Shown here: positions 34,901 to 46,637 of the stretch, piece after piece
How the letters are laid out: each line of letters starts with the position of its first letter
Numbering within the stretch: position 1 is the stretch's first letter
Source: Owenia fusiformis
Lineage: Eukaryota; Annelida; Polychaeta; Sabellida; Oweniidae
Reading direction: 5' to 3'
DNA: 64,000 nucleotides
Assembly (NCBI GenBank): GCA_903813345.2
Contig: CAIIXF020000004.1
Coordinates: 7,895,525-7,959,524, forward strand
Translations under genes and position numbers: made by a program
The notes under the pieces: generated by a model
Seen by the model: the letters and a program-made list of their open reading frames with translations, nothing else
Told to the model about the DNA's origin: nothing
The model's database searches: none

Positions 34901-37900
34901 GTTAAAGATGTGCTGCAGGTAAAAATGCAGGCCATTTGATTCTTTCATAGATGAAATCACTGTATTTAATATGTTCACTCATTCTAGTCTTCAATAATGA
35001 ACTATACACAAACAATATAAATTGGTTTAGTATCGATTCAACACCTTAGGATATGTACACAACCAAAAAATAGTGATTCATACAAAACATTCTCAAAGTT
35101 ATTCAATTCAATTCAATTCAATTTGGAAATCCCTTATATGGTTTGGTATCCATTCAACACCTCATTTCACCCCTTTGAAACACACTGCCCTTTGCCTCTC
35201 TATTTGCCTCTATAATTGCCTCCTTTGCCTCTATATTGTTAAAAAAAATTAAAAAACATATTTTCCAGTTTGGGTCATATTTTGACATGACGATTGCCAA
35301 GAAGACGGAGCTCAACACATTTGGAGATACAGGAAAGAAAAAACAACAGATAAACCGGGAAAATTTCTGGCATGTAACCCCAAATCAAAAAGCGCAGCAA
35401 TCTGTGAATAATTGGTTTAGAGACCTTGCTGGGAATAGGAGTCTAGCCACATTGTCTAAAAAAGTAAGTGAGGCCTCTAAACAGGTCACAGTTGTAGACT
35501 GCTATTGAGGTCATATATTATATAGTCTTCAACTTTTTTGTGGACGGTGGCAGTTGGCATTTTGATGGTTGGTGTTCGATGTCTGCAACAAATGGCATGA
35601 AGTGACATTTTGCATGTTAATTCCTTGTATGATAACAATATTAAAAAAATCATGTGATTTATGTTACCCACCTTCTCTTGAAAACCTGATTGTCTAGTTA
35701 TTTTTCAAAAAATATGGCTGCCTGACAGTACCAAAGAAATGCTCCTAGAACCGAAATATTGGGATACATTCTTCTCCTTTATAGTTGTAAATCCCAAAAA
35801 TATATCATGTAATTTTTGATTTCCCACAACTACACATTTGATATTAGTACCCGTGTTAAGCCAAATATCAACTAACGTTGGATTGAAATACCATAGTAAC
35901 CTTATTTTTGACCAATCAAATAAGAGATGCTGATATTATAAGAATCGATCAGAAAGAATTTTTTGTTTGTACATTGTGTGAAAATTTCATCAGAAAATAT
36001 CAAAAATCTTTGAGAGCATTTTTCCGGGAACTTATAGAACGACCTGGTACATGGACTTATTTTTTGCCTTAAAGGTTCCACATTTCAACAAGAAGGAGGA
36101 GTTGATCTCTACTTTAGTTGAGAATGAAGTTCCAATGCAAAGAGCCACATGGGCAATAAAGATGGCGTCGGCATACAACATGGCCATGTTTGAGGGGAAG
36201 GCAAAGAAAAGCCGTCAAGTCATGGACCCTTCAACAGGTAAAATATAAACAGTGTCAAGATATAGGGAGAGAAAATATTCTAGCATAGTAAGAGCATTCA
36301 ATATACAGTTAGGAAGTGTAACACAGGCATTGAGTTTATTGATTTTCTCCCTATATCATGACATGTATAAAAATATATACCAAAATGTGTCACTGAATTT
36401 TAAACTACATATGCTCTAACTTTCACAATGTTCAGGGTTCTCGCCAGGAAAATTTCAGACCCCGGATCTTTCGTGGTATCGTGACAACTCCTCCCCTAAG
36501 TGAGATCAGAGATATCCTTTAAGTATACTTTTCAAAATACTACTTTAGATTATCTTCCTATTTTAATTAAAATACACATTTCTAAAAGGTTTCTGACTTC
36601 CTATTCCTTGTCTTATCCAGTTTTACCACAAATAATATGACAAAAATGTAAAATTAGACTCTGGAAAAACACTTTAGACCTTGGGAAAGCTATTAGACTC
36701 TGGAGCAAGCAGGTCTAAGTACATTAGACTCCGGAGAATCTCCAGAGTCCAAAAGCGCACTGAGAACCCTGATGTAAATTCAGATGATTTTATAAATGTA
36801 CATATGTAGGTGATGTAATCTTTACTACTTTTACCAAAATGAACATTGCATATTATCACCACTTTGCAAGGCCTGTTCTCGGAGTAGTGTTCTCAGGGTT
36901 TTAGTACTAGTTTAGAAGGCTATATTACTATATTACATGTACTATTATTACTATATATTTATTATATATATTGACTTGAGCAATATGTGATGTCATAGTG
37001 GCAGGCCGTGTCGCCATAATGGTCATTTCTGTCCTGGTTCAGGGCAAATGACTTTACGTTAAATGGACCTTAGTAAGTGGAACACCCCCCTAAGTGGAAC
37101 AGTATTTAGAGTTCCTTGACCAATTGACTTTATGGTAAATGGACCTTAGTAAGTGGAACACCTCCTAAGTGGAACAGTATTTAGAGTTCCTTGACCAATT
37201 GACTTTATGTTAAATGGACCTTAGTAAGTGCAACACCTCCTAAGTGGAACAGTATTCAGAGTTCCTTGACCAATAGTATAGTTTCCATATAGCTTTTGAA
37301 ATCTCGCTAAATCTCGTTTTTCGTGAGATTTTAAGAGACTTGCATATTAGACCTCTAATGACTTACATTACCTTCTTTTAAATGGTATATTTGAATTCAG
37401 TGGAATGTTTTCTCCTAAAATAGCTTTGATTTACACAGTTATGTAATTTGAATAATTTTCTATGACAATTTAAAAAAAGTTGGGCCAAATGTCCATAGAT
37501 GCAATGCTAAAATTCTTTAAAACCGTGGATTATTTGTATGTCAATCAACATTAGCATGTTTAATCACAACATGTTCATAAACAGGGTCATCATGTGGTAT
37601 ATTATTCAAGTTTTATACAGATTCAACAAACACACTTTGATAAATCATGAAATTAAGCCACTTTTCCAAGATTTTAGCATGTAAGTGAATGGAGCTCTAG
37701 CCAGAGTTAAAAGCTGAATAAAAGATGGCAGCACGAGATTTCATTGATTTTTCTGCTATTTAGAAACTATCCTATTGACTTTATGTTAAATGGACCTTAG
37801 TAAGTGCAGCACCTCCTAAGTGGAACAGTATTCAGAGTTCCTTGACCAATTGACTTTATGTTAAATGGACCTTAGTAAGTGGAACACCTCCTAAGTGGAA

Positions 37901-39211
37901 CAGTATTCAGAGTTCCTTGACCAATTGACTTTATGTTAAATGGACCTTAGTAAGTGCAACACCTCCTAAGTGGAACAGTATTTAGAGTTCCTTGACCAAT
38001 TGACTTTATGATAAATGGACCTTAGTAAGTGCAATACCCCCTAAGTGGAACACCTCCCAAGTGGAACACCTCCTAAGTGGAACCAAATTTGTTTCATTAA
38101 CTCAGGTCTTGCTATTATTAAATGAAATTTTGAAATGTTTTTCAGAATGGACACAGGTGTTATGTCGGTTTTGCAGAGAGCAAAATGTGAAAATGCATGA
38201 CCATTATCACGGCGGACCACCTGTGCAGCAGACAGGATTCCTCACGGCGACTCAGCCAACGCAGCTTATTGATATCCAGGCTGTGATGAAAATCTGGGAC
38301 TACTGTATGGGTCTTATAAGACACATGTATGAGGTATGGATACCATTTATCCCATAATATGTTTTGTTTTGAAATATCCCCAGTAAAAAGAATGTTCTCT
38401 TGACAACATCCCTCGTATATAATGCTGCATATCATTCATGAGAATCTTAATTCAGTACATTTAGATGTGAAATGTCCAGATTTTATCTTGAAATAAATCC
38501 CATATTGAATCCCCATCATTAAAATAACCCATATTTACTTTCAGGAGGGTCTCCTAGACAGACAAGAATTCTTACAATGGCTCGTAGAACTGTTGGAAAA
38601 ATCGAAAATATCGGAAGACATCGTCACAAAAGTTGTCATGTTACAAGTCTTACAGGTCTGTTGAGATGATTCTCTTAAAGCTTGGCGCTTTGTCACCTTT
38701 GTTAGCAATACATGTACATACATGTATATGAAAATTATAATGCGGTATATAACAGGAGCCTTTATATGAAGAGGGAAGGGGGCTAATTTCGAATAAGAAA
38801 TATGAAAGTCAAAATTCCATCATGAAAATGACCATTTGAACTTTTTCTAATAATGCCATTAGCATTAAACCCCCCCCCATGAACTGAAATTTTTCCCTCT
38901 ATGCCATGTAAAAATGAACATTTACAGTGATAAAAGGCACCAATTCATAATTGATGATACATAAGGTTGCTTAGCTTAAACTGTTGCATTGTTTATTTTT
39001 AATCAAAAATATTTTAAAATGTGAAATAAATAAATATTTAAATGAAAACTTGAACCTGAATTTTTCAGTACCTCGATGAGTTTAGTTTATCAACACTACT
39101 CAGCAGACGCCTTGCACATTTTTGCGCTAAGAAGATGGCGCACCTATGTAACGAGTCAGGGTGTCTCTCCCCCAGAACACAATCACCATTGGTTACCGCA
39201 GGAAGTAACGG
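31931..39211 (+). CDS. MED12: Mediator subunit MED12, N-terminal part (exons 1-8)
   Basis: Exons 31931-32029, 33938-34000, 34817-34855, 35269-35463, 36075-36237, 38146-38333, 38545-38655 and 39069-39211 join in one frame (333 residues plus two bases). MED12 belongs to the Mediator kinase module and activates cyclin C-CDK8. The start RPLKKPKLGQYGPDIYPQEP matches the conserved MED12 N-terminus. Later matches are FWHVTPNQKAQQSVNNWFRD, EEL...LVENEVPMQRATWAIKM, DYCMGLIRHMYEEGLLDRQE and LLSRRLAHFCAKK. Human functional residues E33, L36 and G44 fall at identical positions (E33, L36, G44 in NVKKGF). Human MED12 has about 2,180 residues, so most of the gene is absent. The open phase at 39211 demands a further exon, which I could not find before 64,000. 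Confidence 0.93.
32559..33419. mobile_element. hAT-like non-autonomous transposon in MED12 intron 1
   Basis: The ends AGAGATCACGGTAG and CTATCGTGATCTCTG are inverted copies (14-15 bp), and the 8-bp direct repeat TTAGACCC flanks them (32551-32558 and 33420-33427). The flank TTAGACCCATGGGRATATTT also occurs both upstream (32514) and downstream (33420), so the target itself seems duplicated. The interior has many CGs and no intact transposase. Confidence 0.7.
35525..35630 (+). repeat. Dispersed repeat family R2, copy 4
   Basis: It contains TCTTCAACTTTTTTGTGGAC, GGTTGGTGTTCG, CAACAAATGGC and ATTTTGCATGTTAATTCCTT, in the same order as 16139-16240. It lies in the MED12 intron after exon 4. Confidence 0.65.
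37060..38095. repeat. 75-bp tandem array in MED12 intron 5, split by an insertion
   Basis: The unit AAATGGACCTTAGTAAGTGG...AGTATTTAGAGTTCCTTGAC repeats with period 75-76 from 37061 to about 37273, and resumes at about 37766 to 38095. The words GTGGAACACCTCC link it to the CAGTAAAACCTGT MITE family, of which it is probably an amplified inner part. It ends 50 bp before exon 6. Confidence 0.85.
37273..37765. mobile_element. About 490-bp element inserted in the 75-bp array
   Basis: The array word GACCAATTGACTTTATG is interrupted after GACCAAT by AGTATAGTTTCC, and resumes with ATTGACTTTATG after GAAACTATCCT. The ends AGTATAGTTTC and GAAACTATCCT are inverted. The uninterrupted repeat units serve as the empty site, and the target duplication is about 2 bp. 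Confidence 0.7.
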
Positions 39212-40024
39212 GTAAGTTGTGTCACTTAAAATATTGATCATGTCACTTGTAGTAATTGTAGTCACTTTAAATAACAGGTTGTGGATTTGCATGACTTTTT
39301 CCAAAGTCTTTCTCAATGCGTGATAAATGAAATACAGTGTAGTGTGTGCCATGCTCGGAGATGTCAAAGTAGGCTTTTATTGTATCCTTTCTCGTAGAAT
39401 GCAGTGTAGATTTTTACTGAGTGTCGTACTTCTCATTGCCTGGAACTTTCAGGGTTTTCTGGACTTTTATCCCCTATCCCAGGAAAAATGGTAAAACATG
39501 GAAAAATGGAACATATTGATAAAATGCCACTTAACTTCTTGACTCCCCAGAGTGACAAGATTTCTCGTCACCTCAGAAATAACCTTGAAACCCAGAGTGA
39601 CAAGATACCAGAATGTCACAAAATTTGTCACTAAATAAAAATTGCTCTTATTTGAACAATTTTTATCCAATTTAAACAAAATACATTTTGAAACGTGTAG
39701 AGATGATCTCTGTTGACTAACCTCACTTAATTGAGCATCACTCGTTGGATGTCAAAATCTGGCAAAAATGAAAAAATCTCTGGTTTCAAACCATTGCAGA
39801 TATTTCTCGCCATAAGCAACATGTAATGCTATCAACATACACCCACCCAGTGTAAGACATATAAAACTGTGATCAAAAGAAGGCAGTTACATCATTCAAA
39901 TCATCGTTGTCTGGTTTATGGACACCAGACAAATATCTGAGCAGGTGTGTGGTCTAATTATTATGTTTAATAATGCATTCATCAATTACAGTATATCATA
40001 AGAGTAAAAAGAAGAAATTACACT

Positions 40025-41005
40025 TTTTTTGGCTCACACAGTGAGCCTATGGGAGTGACTAGGCCTCCTTTGGTCTGTCTGTCCATCCGTCCGTTGGTCC
40101 GTAAACATCGGCTGTACAATTTAAAACTGCTATTGGTATTAAGTCATCATTTTATGTATTATCCTTAGTGCCTACAGTCTGTTACACTGCTTCACAGGCA
40201 AGCTGTTAAACCTGAAATATAAGAAATCTAAATAATATTGTGCAAAAATATTTAGAAAAATATATTCATATTGCACACGAATGACATTTGTATATGTTGG
40301 ATTGCTTGTAAATTGGCTCATAAAGTCTGTAACCTCTTATATTTTGATGCTTCTCTACCATGTTAATTCTCAAAAAAAGAACATGGCGGACAGACCTCAA
40401 ATTACAAGAGGGCACAGGCTTATTGCACTAAACACTAAATAATCTGAAATATACAAATGTCATTTGTGTGCAATATGAATATATTTTTCTATATATTATG
40501 GCACAATGGTCTATAGATTTCTTATTTTTCAGGTTCAACTGCTTGCCTTTGAAGCAGTGTAACAGACTGTATTTGACCTGTCATCGCCATTTCCCAAGTT
40601 CGCCCAGTTTCCGAGAAATTGCCAACTTTGACAAGTCAAATTTTCTTTGAATATCAGACACTTTATTGAAGTAGAACTTTGATATAACTGTTAGTAGTCA
40701 AAAATTGTGGTCATAAAAAAAGGATAGGTTTTCAAATCAGTTTTTTCCTTTAATTTCTCTTTTTCTAGAAATGAATTCAAATTTTCTAAGCCCCTATCAT
40801 TTAAAACAATATGTTGGGCACATTTTCTAAAAAATTTCTGTTCAATGACCTTTCCAACAAGCTGACTTTTAACTTTTTTCAGTCACCTTTTTAGAGGGCT
40901 GAAAAAGCTATTTCAGTATGGTAAGGGTCATTTGGACCATGAATATTGTGATCCTGTAGCATGTCACTTTGTGAGCATGGGGCCGCGGGCCCTTTATTTG
41001 TTTAT
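40025..41005. repeat. Dispersed repeat with an internal hairpin, related to the array's fold-back element
   Basis: It starts GGCTCACACAGTGAGCC and ends near TTTGTGAGCATGGGGCC. Inside, 40175-40295 and 40440-40575 are inverted copies (for example CAGTCTGTTACACTGCTT and AAGCAGTGTAACAGACTG). The part at 40800-40970 (GACCTTTCC, GAGGGCTGAAAAAG, TATTGTGATCCTG) matches the fold-back elements at 53964 and 57713. Confidence 0.7.
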
Positions 41006-41807
41006 TTTACTTAAAATACACTATGAATTTGTATTTTCTTTTTATAAAACATCAGTTATTAATACAGTTATCATGGTAAAATGTGGTAAATGTTATGGTA
41101 ATATGCCATGAAGCACAGTAGTCCCTCACTATGACACCAACAAGTGCAAGTACCGGTATTACCAATTCTGAATTTAATTGATGTAGTATTGTTTTCCGCA
41201 TGACCTTATTTTAAATTACTTAAATCGTTTGTAATTTTACTCAAATAGTCTCTGCATGATTGATGCATCAAGCTTTAGGGTGTATTTTTATATAATAGTT
41301 GAGCAAAGTAATATTGAAGCTGTTTAAAACGCAAGTATTATTGATTTCAATCTAACCCCAATCTATATAAAAGCTAATTTTTAGTATTAAAATATTGCTA
41401 GTGGTAAAAAAATTGTGTACAAAAATGTAGCTTTTGTTCTATTGATATATTATAGGTTAATATTTGAGGGTTCATTGAACTTTTAACTGTAAAGCTTATA
41501 TCATGAATTGACACTTTACTAAACCTAACCCCTAGAAATGCATAAGATACTCTGTTTGTCCATTATTGTATTGTTTAGAATATTTTTGAAAGTACCTTAT
41601 TAACATCTAACAGTCATCTGTTAAACCATTCATAAGCAGCAGACAAATAAAAACAAATACATAATCATTACTGATAAACCAAATGGGTTGCTCATGTACA
41701 CCAAATGCAAGGTATAGTAGAGTGATGACTTTTGTAGGTCATGTCTATATATGGTGCTAAATATACCCTGGTGGCTTTACCCTGTTCAATGAGACTACAT
41801 TTATATA

Positions 41808-42957
41808 CGAGGGGTGATTCAAAAGTAATAGACAAAATTTTATAGGCATGCTTACTCTCACCCAATTTGTATGAAATTTGATATATATGAATATCAACCA
41901 ATTATCTATAAGTTGTGAAAACTGTGTTACATCAACAGAAATACATTTCAAGATATATGGTACATCTCCCGCATTAGGGTGCTTATACCCGGAATTGACT
42001 TTTTAAGCACATTGACATCATGACAAGCCCATAGCCAGGGGGGGGGGGGTTCGCAGGGTTCGGGCAACCCCCCCCCCCTTGGCCAAAAATTCTTTCAAAA
42101 TCATGCAGTTTGTCACCATTTTGAGCACTTCTCAAGTGATTTTAGGCATATATTGGCCAAAATTGTCAAATGTGAACCCCCCCCTGGAAATCTTTGAAAA
42201 CTGAACCCCCCCCCCCCCTTGGCAAATACTGGCTACGGGCCTGTCATAATAACATGGATATTCATGAACAGTTAGCTGGTGCAGTACATTTTTCAAGATG
42301 GTAGCACAATAAGTACAACCATAATTCACATCATTCCTGATCATCCATTTACATTCAATTTAATATTTAAATCACCTGTAATAGCACTTATTTCCCTCAG
42401 TGTCAATCACCTGACTACATTTAAGATGGCTTCTACAAGATGAATATTGTTATCATTGTGATCAGGGTGACCAAGTCTGTGGTCTTCCAGAACACTTAAG
42501 ATTCAGCACCTTCTCATAACCTCAACCGAAGTGCTTGTACAATCTTTAAAGTCTTACCATGAAATAGCCTTGTCTCCATGTGTGTCTTTGATTTTCTTGA
42601 CAACAGCCTGCCTTGTGTCTCCAGTTGCTACCAATAAGACTATAGCAATTATACTATAGCAATGTTTTACATTAGTTTGTTGTAAAAGATTTTAATTACC
42701 ACAAGTGTGTTGAGTCATCAAATGAAATGAAAGAGAAATGACTAAAATATTCAATTATCATTCAAAAGTGGACTCCGCCCATGCTTACCCTAGTTACCAT
42801 GGTTACGCATTACTGAAAAAATATTGAATGTTGTTTATTAGGAATTTGACACTTAGTAGATAATTGAATGATCTAATGTCTGTGAAAAAATTAGACTGAT
42901 TGGTTAACGTTAAGTATGCCTATAAAATTTTGCCCATTACTTTTGAATCACCCCTCG
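41808..42957. mobile_element. Mariner-like non-autonomous element, 1,150 bp
   Basis: The terminal repeats CGAGGGGTGATTCAAAAGTA (and about 27 further bases with few mismatches) are inverted at the two ends, and TA flanks each side. No intact transposase is seen. Another element is nested inside at 42021-42246. Confidence 0.85.
42021..42246. mobile_element. Nested short TIR element with poly-G/poly-C runs
   Basis: The left end GACAAGCCCATAGCCAGG and right end CTGGCTACGGGCCTGTC are inverted copies. The interior carries G and C homopolymer runs. It sits inside the mariner-like element at 41808-42957, so it is the younger insertion. Confidence 0.7.
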
Positions 42958-43227
42958 TATTTTATACTGACAGTGATTTATTTTTGTTCCATACTAATTG
43001 CATGCTAGAAACTTAACCCCGACTGCAAGGTTCAATAACCAAATTGTAAACATATCAAAATATAAAGCAATCAGTTGAATAAAGAATATCCTGAATTAGT
43101 ATGCCATATGGTAGACGAGAAAAACAATCTATTCTTGAATGTTAAAAATTTGACAGACAACAAACAACATAGTAACACAAGAAATATTTATAAAAACAAA
43201 TTTATAATTTTCACATATTAAAGTGAT

Positions 43228-44650
43228 ATGCAAAATATATTTCACTAGTGGTAGGAATGCTTGGTGTGTTCATTGCATCAATAATATATAGTTTTAACAC
43301 ATATGCAATTGCCCTGAAAAAGACTTTCAACTATACACAGACAGAAGTTGAGACTATAGCGTCAAGTGGAGACTTAGGCCAGTACTTAATGCTTCCAGCG
43401 GGACTTATGTATGATAGATTTGGACCAAGACCTCCATGTATAGTCAGCCTTATTCTCACTGGAGTTGGATTTACATTATTATGGATAGGTACAATATTTA
43501 ACAGATTTTTCGCTGCCAATTCTTGGCTTCAAAATGTCATATATTTCGCAGCATCATTTGGAACATCATTTCTGTTTATAACAAGTGTAGGTTTAAACAC
43601 AAAAAACTTTGAAGGGAAACATAGAGTTAGAGTCTTAGTGTTTTTTGGTTGTGTATTTTGGATTGCCCCAATGATATTCAGTGCCATCTATCAAGGCTTT
43701 TTCGTACAAGGCCACATAAAAGATGCAGAGAATCAAAAATATGGAGATTTTATGCTATTCTTAGCAGTGCTGTCCGTGATCGTTAATTTGTTAGCCATTG
43801 CGCTGCTGAAGGAAATTCCAATGAATGAAACATATCAAACAGATGAAACTGAATTAAATGAGCTGTTCAAAACTTTAGAAGAAGAAAGAGATGTGGGAGA
43901 AGCTGATGACAAAGTAAATAGTGAGCACTTCAATGAAAAGACAGAATTGATGTCAAAAGAAAATTGTGGAGATAGCAGTGCTAGTCAACCTGATCTGAAT
44001 AGCTGGCAAATGATATAAATTTTATTACCTCTTTCTGATAGTTATTATTCTCGGTGGAACTGGCGTTACGTTTATTAACAACATCACCATAATTTTGAAA
44101 TCTGTTCACCGAGAATATGACATCGCAGTTTTCACTATATGCCTTCCAATATTTTGTACATTAGGGAAAATTGTTATCACATTTACAAATTATTACATCC
44201 TCCAAAAATGGGATAATATTCCTAAATCAGTGTTTCCACTCCCATGTGCACTGTTAATGTGCATGGGTCTGATTGCTATAATTGTCTTTAATAAGGGGTT
44301 CTGGGGGTTATTTTGTAGTACTTTTTTATTGGGTGTTTCATATGGCGGACTTTTTTTTACAAATACAGTGCGTCTCTATTGAATTATTTGGTATAAAATA
44401 TTTTGCACAGAATGATGCTGTTTTTCTCATTGCACAAAGCATTGGACTGTTTGGGTTTCAACAGTTGTTTGGGTTTAGCTATCAACTCAACAGCCTACCA
44501 GGATCAAATGAGTGCTATGGTGAATCTTGCTCAAAGTGGACATTTGTTCTACAAGCAATTTTATGTTTTTGTGCATTGTTCTTAAACATTTGTCTCATCA
44601 AAATTGAAAGAGATGATAGAATGAAGCAAAAAGAATCCCAGCAAATCTAG
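43228..44650 (+). pseudogene. Transporter array copy 1, nodulin-like MFS pseudogene
   Basis: It is homologous over its length to the intact 487-residue copies but broken. Translation from the ATG at 43228 is disrupted at once by a one-base loss in the A-run after ATGCAA. Near 44013, eight bases are missing after GGCAAATGATA, creating a TAA. Near 44350 an extra base shifts the frame again, and the reading then continues to the normal C-terminus (ERDDRMKQKESQQI, stop at 44648). It also lacks the first 11 codons of the other copies. It is the most diverged copy (for example FIASIIYSF where others have FLVGKIYSF). The gene fragments at 50285, 53893 and 57643 resemble this copy's start, so a copy-1-like gene was once present in each unit. 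Confidence 0.85.
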
Positions 44651-46637
44651 TTTCACATATATAATCTGTTTTTCCAGTTTTATTTGAGAAATCTTAAATT
44701 ATAAAATGGAGGTGCCTATCAATGCCAGACAGTTTTATTTTTGTTGTAGCTATTTTCCATACTTCTCACTAACTGGAACTTTTTTTTGTTTTCATTTGTT
44801 TGAAACGAGAATGTGATTTGACTTAAATTAAACATTTATTTCTTTTATATGCTATAATATTATTAATCATTATAAATTGCAATGCATCAGATATGATATT
44901 TGATATTTTCATTTGCTTCAACTGTGATTCTCTTCTGTAATTAAAAACATGTTTCTATATTTCCAATCAAAATAAACACGAAATTAACAATATGTCAACT
45001 TGTATGTTATGTATATCATTTTATTGCAATTTTAATCATATGATAAAGCTCTTTCAATTATTCATAATTTTTTGGATGTGAGATTTTTCATGTGTGTAAA
45101 GTTTCTATTAATTTTAATCAATAAGTGATGATCATTCATCTTACATGTTTGTCTAGGTGCATTAATACACCTAGATTATTATTTGAGGGTTTATAATTCT
45201 TTTGATTGTCTGTATAACTAGAATATTTAGTACTCTACTTTTCAAAATAGCACAAAACTTCTGAGCACACAAAATCATATGAAGTGACAATGTCCAGGCC
45301 CAGAAGAAGTGAGTAGCTCCCATAATTCTTTCATATTCTATCATATTTTGGGATGGCTCGGGGATTCCCCATTATACGATCTCCAATCAAATTGCAGGAT
45401 GTGATCACGTGATCAATCATGAGTATGTGCTTTCTCAGTGCCGCGTATGCTCAAAGTAAAATTTGAAAACGTTGAAATGGCGTTTATTTCAGTTTGACAT
45501 CAGTTCAGCATCATCATTTCAAAACTATAGGGTAATACTATTTAAGTTACTCGATCCAAACTTTCAGAGAATACACAATTACTCAAGAAATGGTATAATT
45601 AAATTGGCAATGAACTCACAATTTTTTCACTTGGCACCTTTTGAGGTGGATCCCCGCTATGGCATTAATGGTTGAGAAATAGGGATCGAAACCAGCCATA
45701 GTTTTCTCCTGATGACCATTGTGAATTGTTGTGTTTTATGGATTATGATGACGACTTTGCGAATGGATGTTGACCCTTTGAATTGCCTATGGACTTCGAG
45801 ACTGGATTTTATCTATCCCACATCATTTGAGACTGAATACTCTATCTTTTATAAGTACTAGTATCTACAACTATTTTTGATGTTATGAGTATTGGCTATC
45901 AATTTTTTCATTTTTTCTTCAACATGTATTGTAATGACTTCAGTATGAATGAAATGTCCCTTGGTGTTCTGGTCCTGGATTGTGATATTGGTTCTCGATT
46001 GGAGGGGGGAGGGGGATGTTAGACATTGTTTCTTTTCACGTTAGATCATGGTTTTGGGATAAATAGGGTCTACTTTTCTTATGACAGATTTACACTTACA
46101 GTTTGCTTTTCTTGTTGGGTTTCTTTAAAGTTTTTATTCACCCTTCCCTTTGGCATTTGTGCTTATATATTCATAAAACACAAGCGAACATTGAGAGATC
46201 CATTTCAATGGCAAATGAGGCCTGTTTATAAAATTGGTTATCGAACCTGTCAATATGAAAGGTGATCTTTGGGAAATTTCCCCCCCCCCCCCCTTGGTCA
46301 AGGCCCATTCATGGTGTCTCACAAGTGTTCTTGACTGAAAAGACCCCAGGAAACATTGGCAAACATTCAGAAATCATAGGGTAATCCATTATGTTGGAAA
46401 TATTAGCTGTTTATAAATTGACTGCAAATCTACCAACCTCTGATTGCTTAAAAGGCCACCCTCTGATTGCTTAAAAGGGTACCCTCTGATTGCTTAAAAG
46501 GAGTGGACAGTTGAAGTTACGTTTCAGCATATACACCAAAAAACTAACTGTTCATGAAAATTAATAATTTGAATTAAATAAATACAATCTTTAGACAACA
46601 AAACAACAAAGTAACAATAGAACTACAATATTACAAA
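44651..46637. other. Spacer between array copies 1 and 2
   Basis: I see no gene. A polyadenylation-type AATAAA lies near 44972. A 23-bp triple repeat (CCTCTGATTGCTTAAAAGG) is at 46437-46501, and a C-run at 46281-46294. This spacer does not resemble the spacers between later copies. Confidence 0.6.
46437..46501. repeat. 23-bp tandem repeat, three units
   Basis: CCTCTGATTGCTTAAAAGG plus four bases occurs three times in a row, about 140 bp before the start of transporter copy 2. Confidence 0.9.

Larger units (their letters stand above)
39212..43227. other. DNA between MED12 exon 8 and the transporter array
   Basis: I searched this stretch for the next expected MED12 exon and did not recognise one. 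Apart from the two repeat elements listed here I see only AT-rich unique-looking DNA. Confidence 0.55.

Noticed and set aside
40468-40650. Possible MED12 exon after a TTTTTCAG acceptor-like site near 40530
   Set aside because: The sequence is one arm of the inverted repeat 40175-40575, and its translation has no MED12 likeness.
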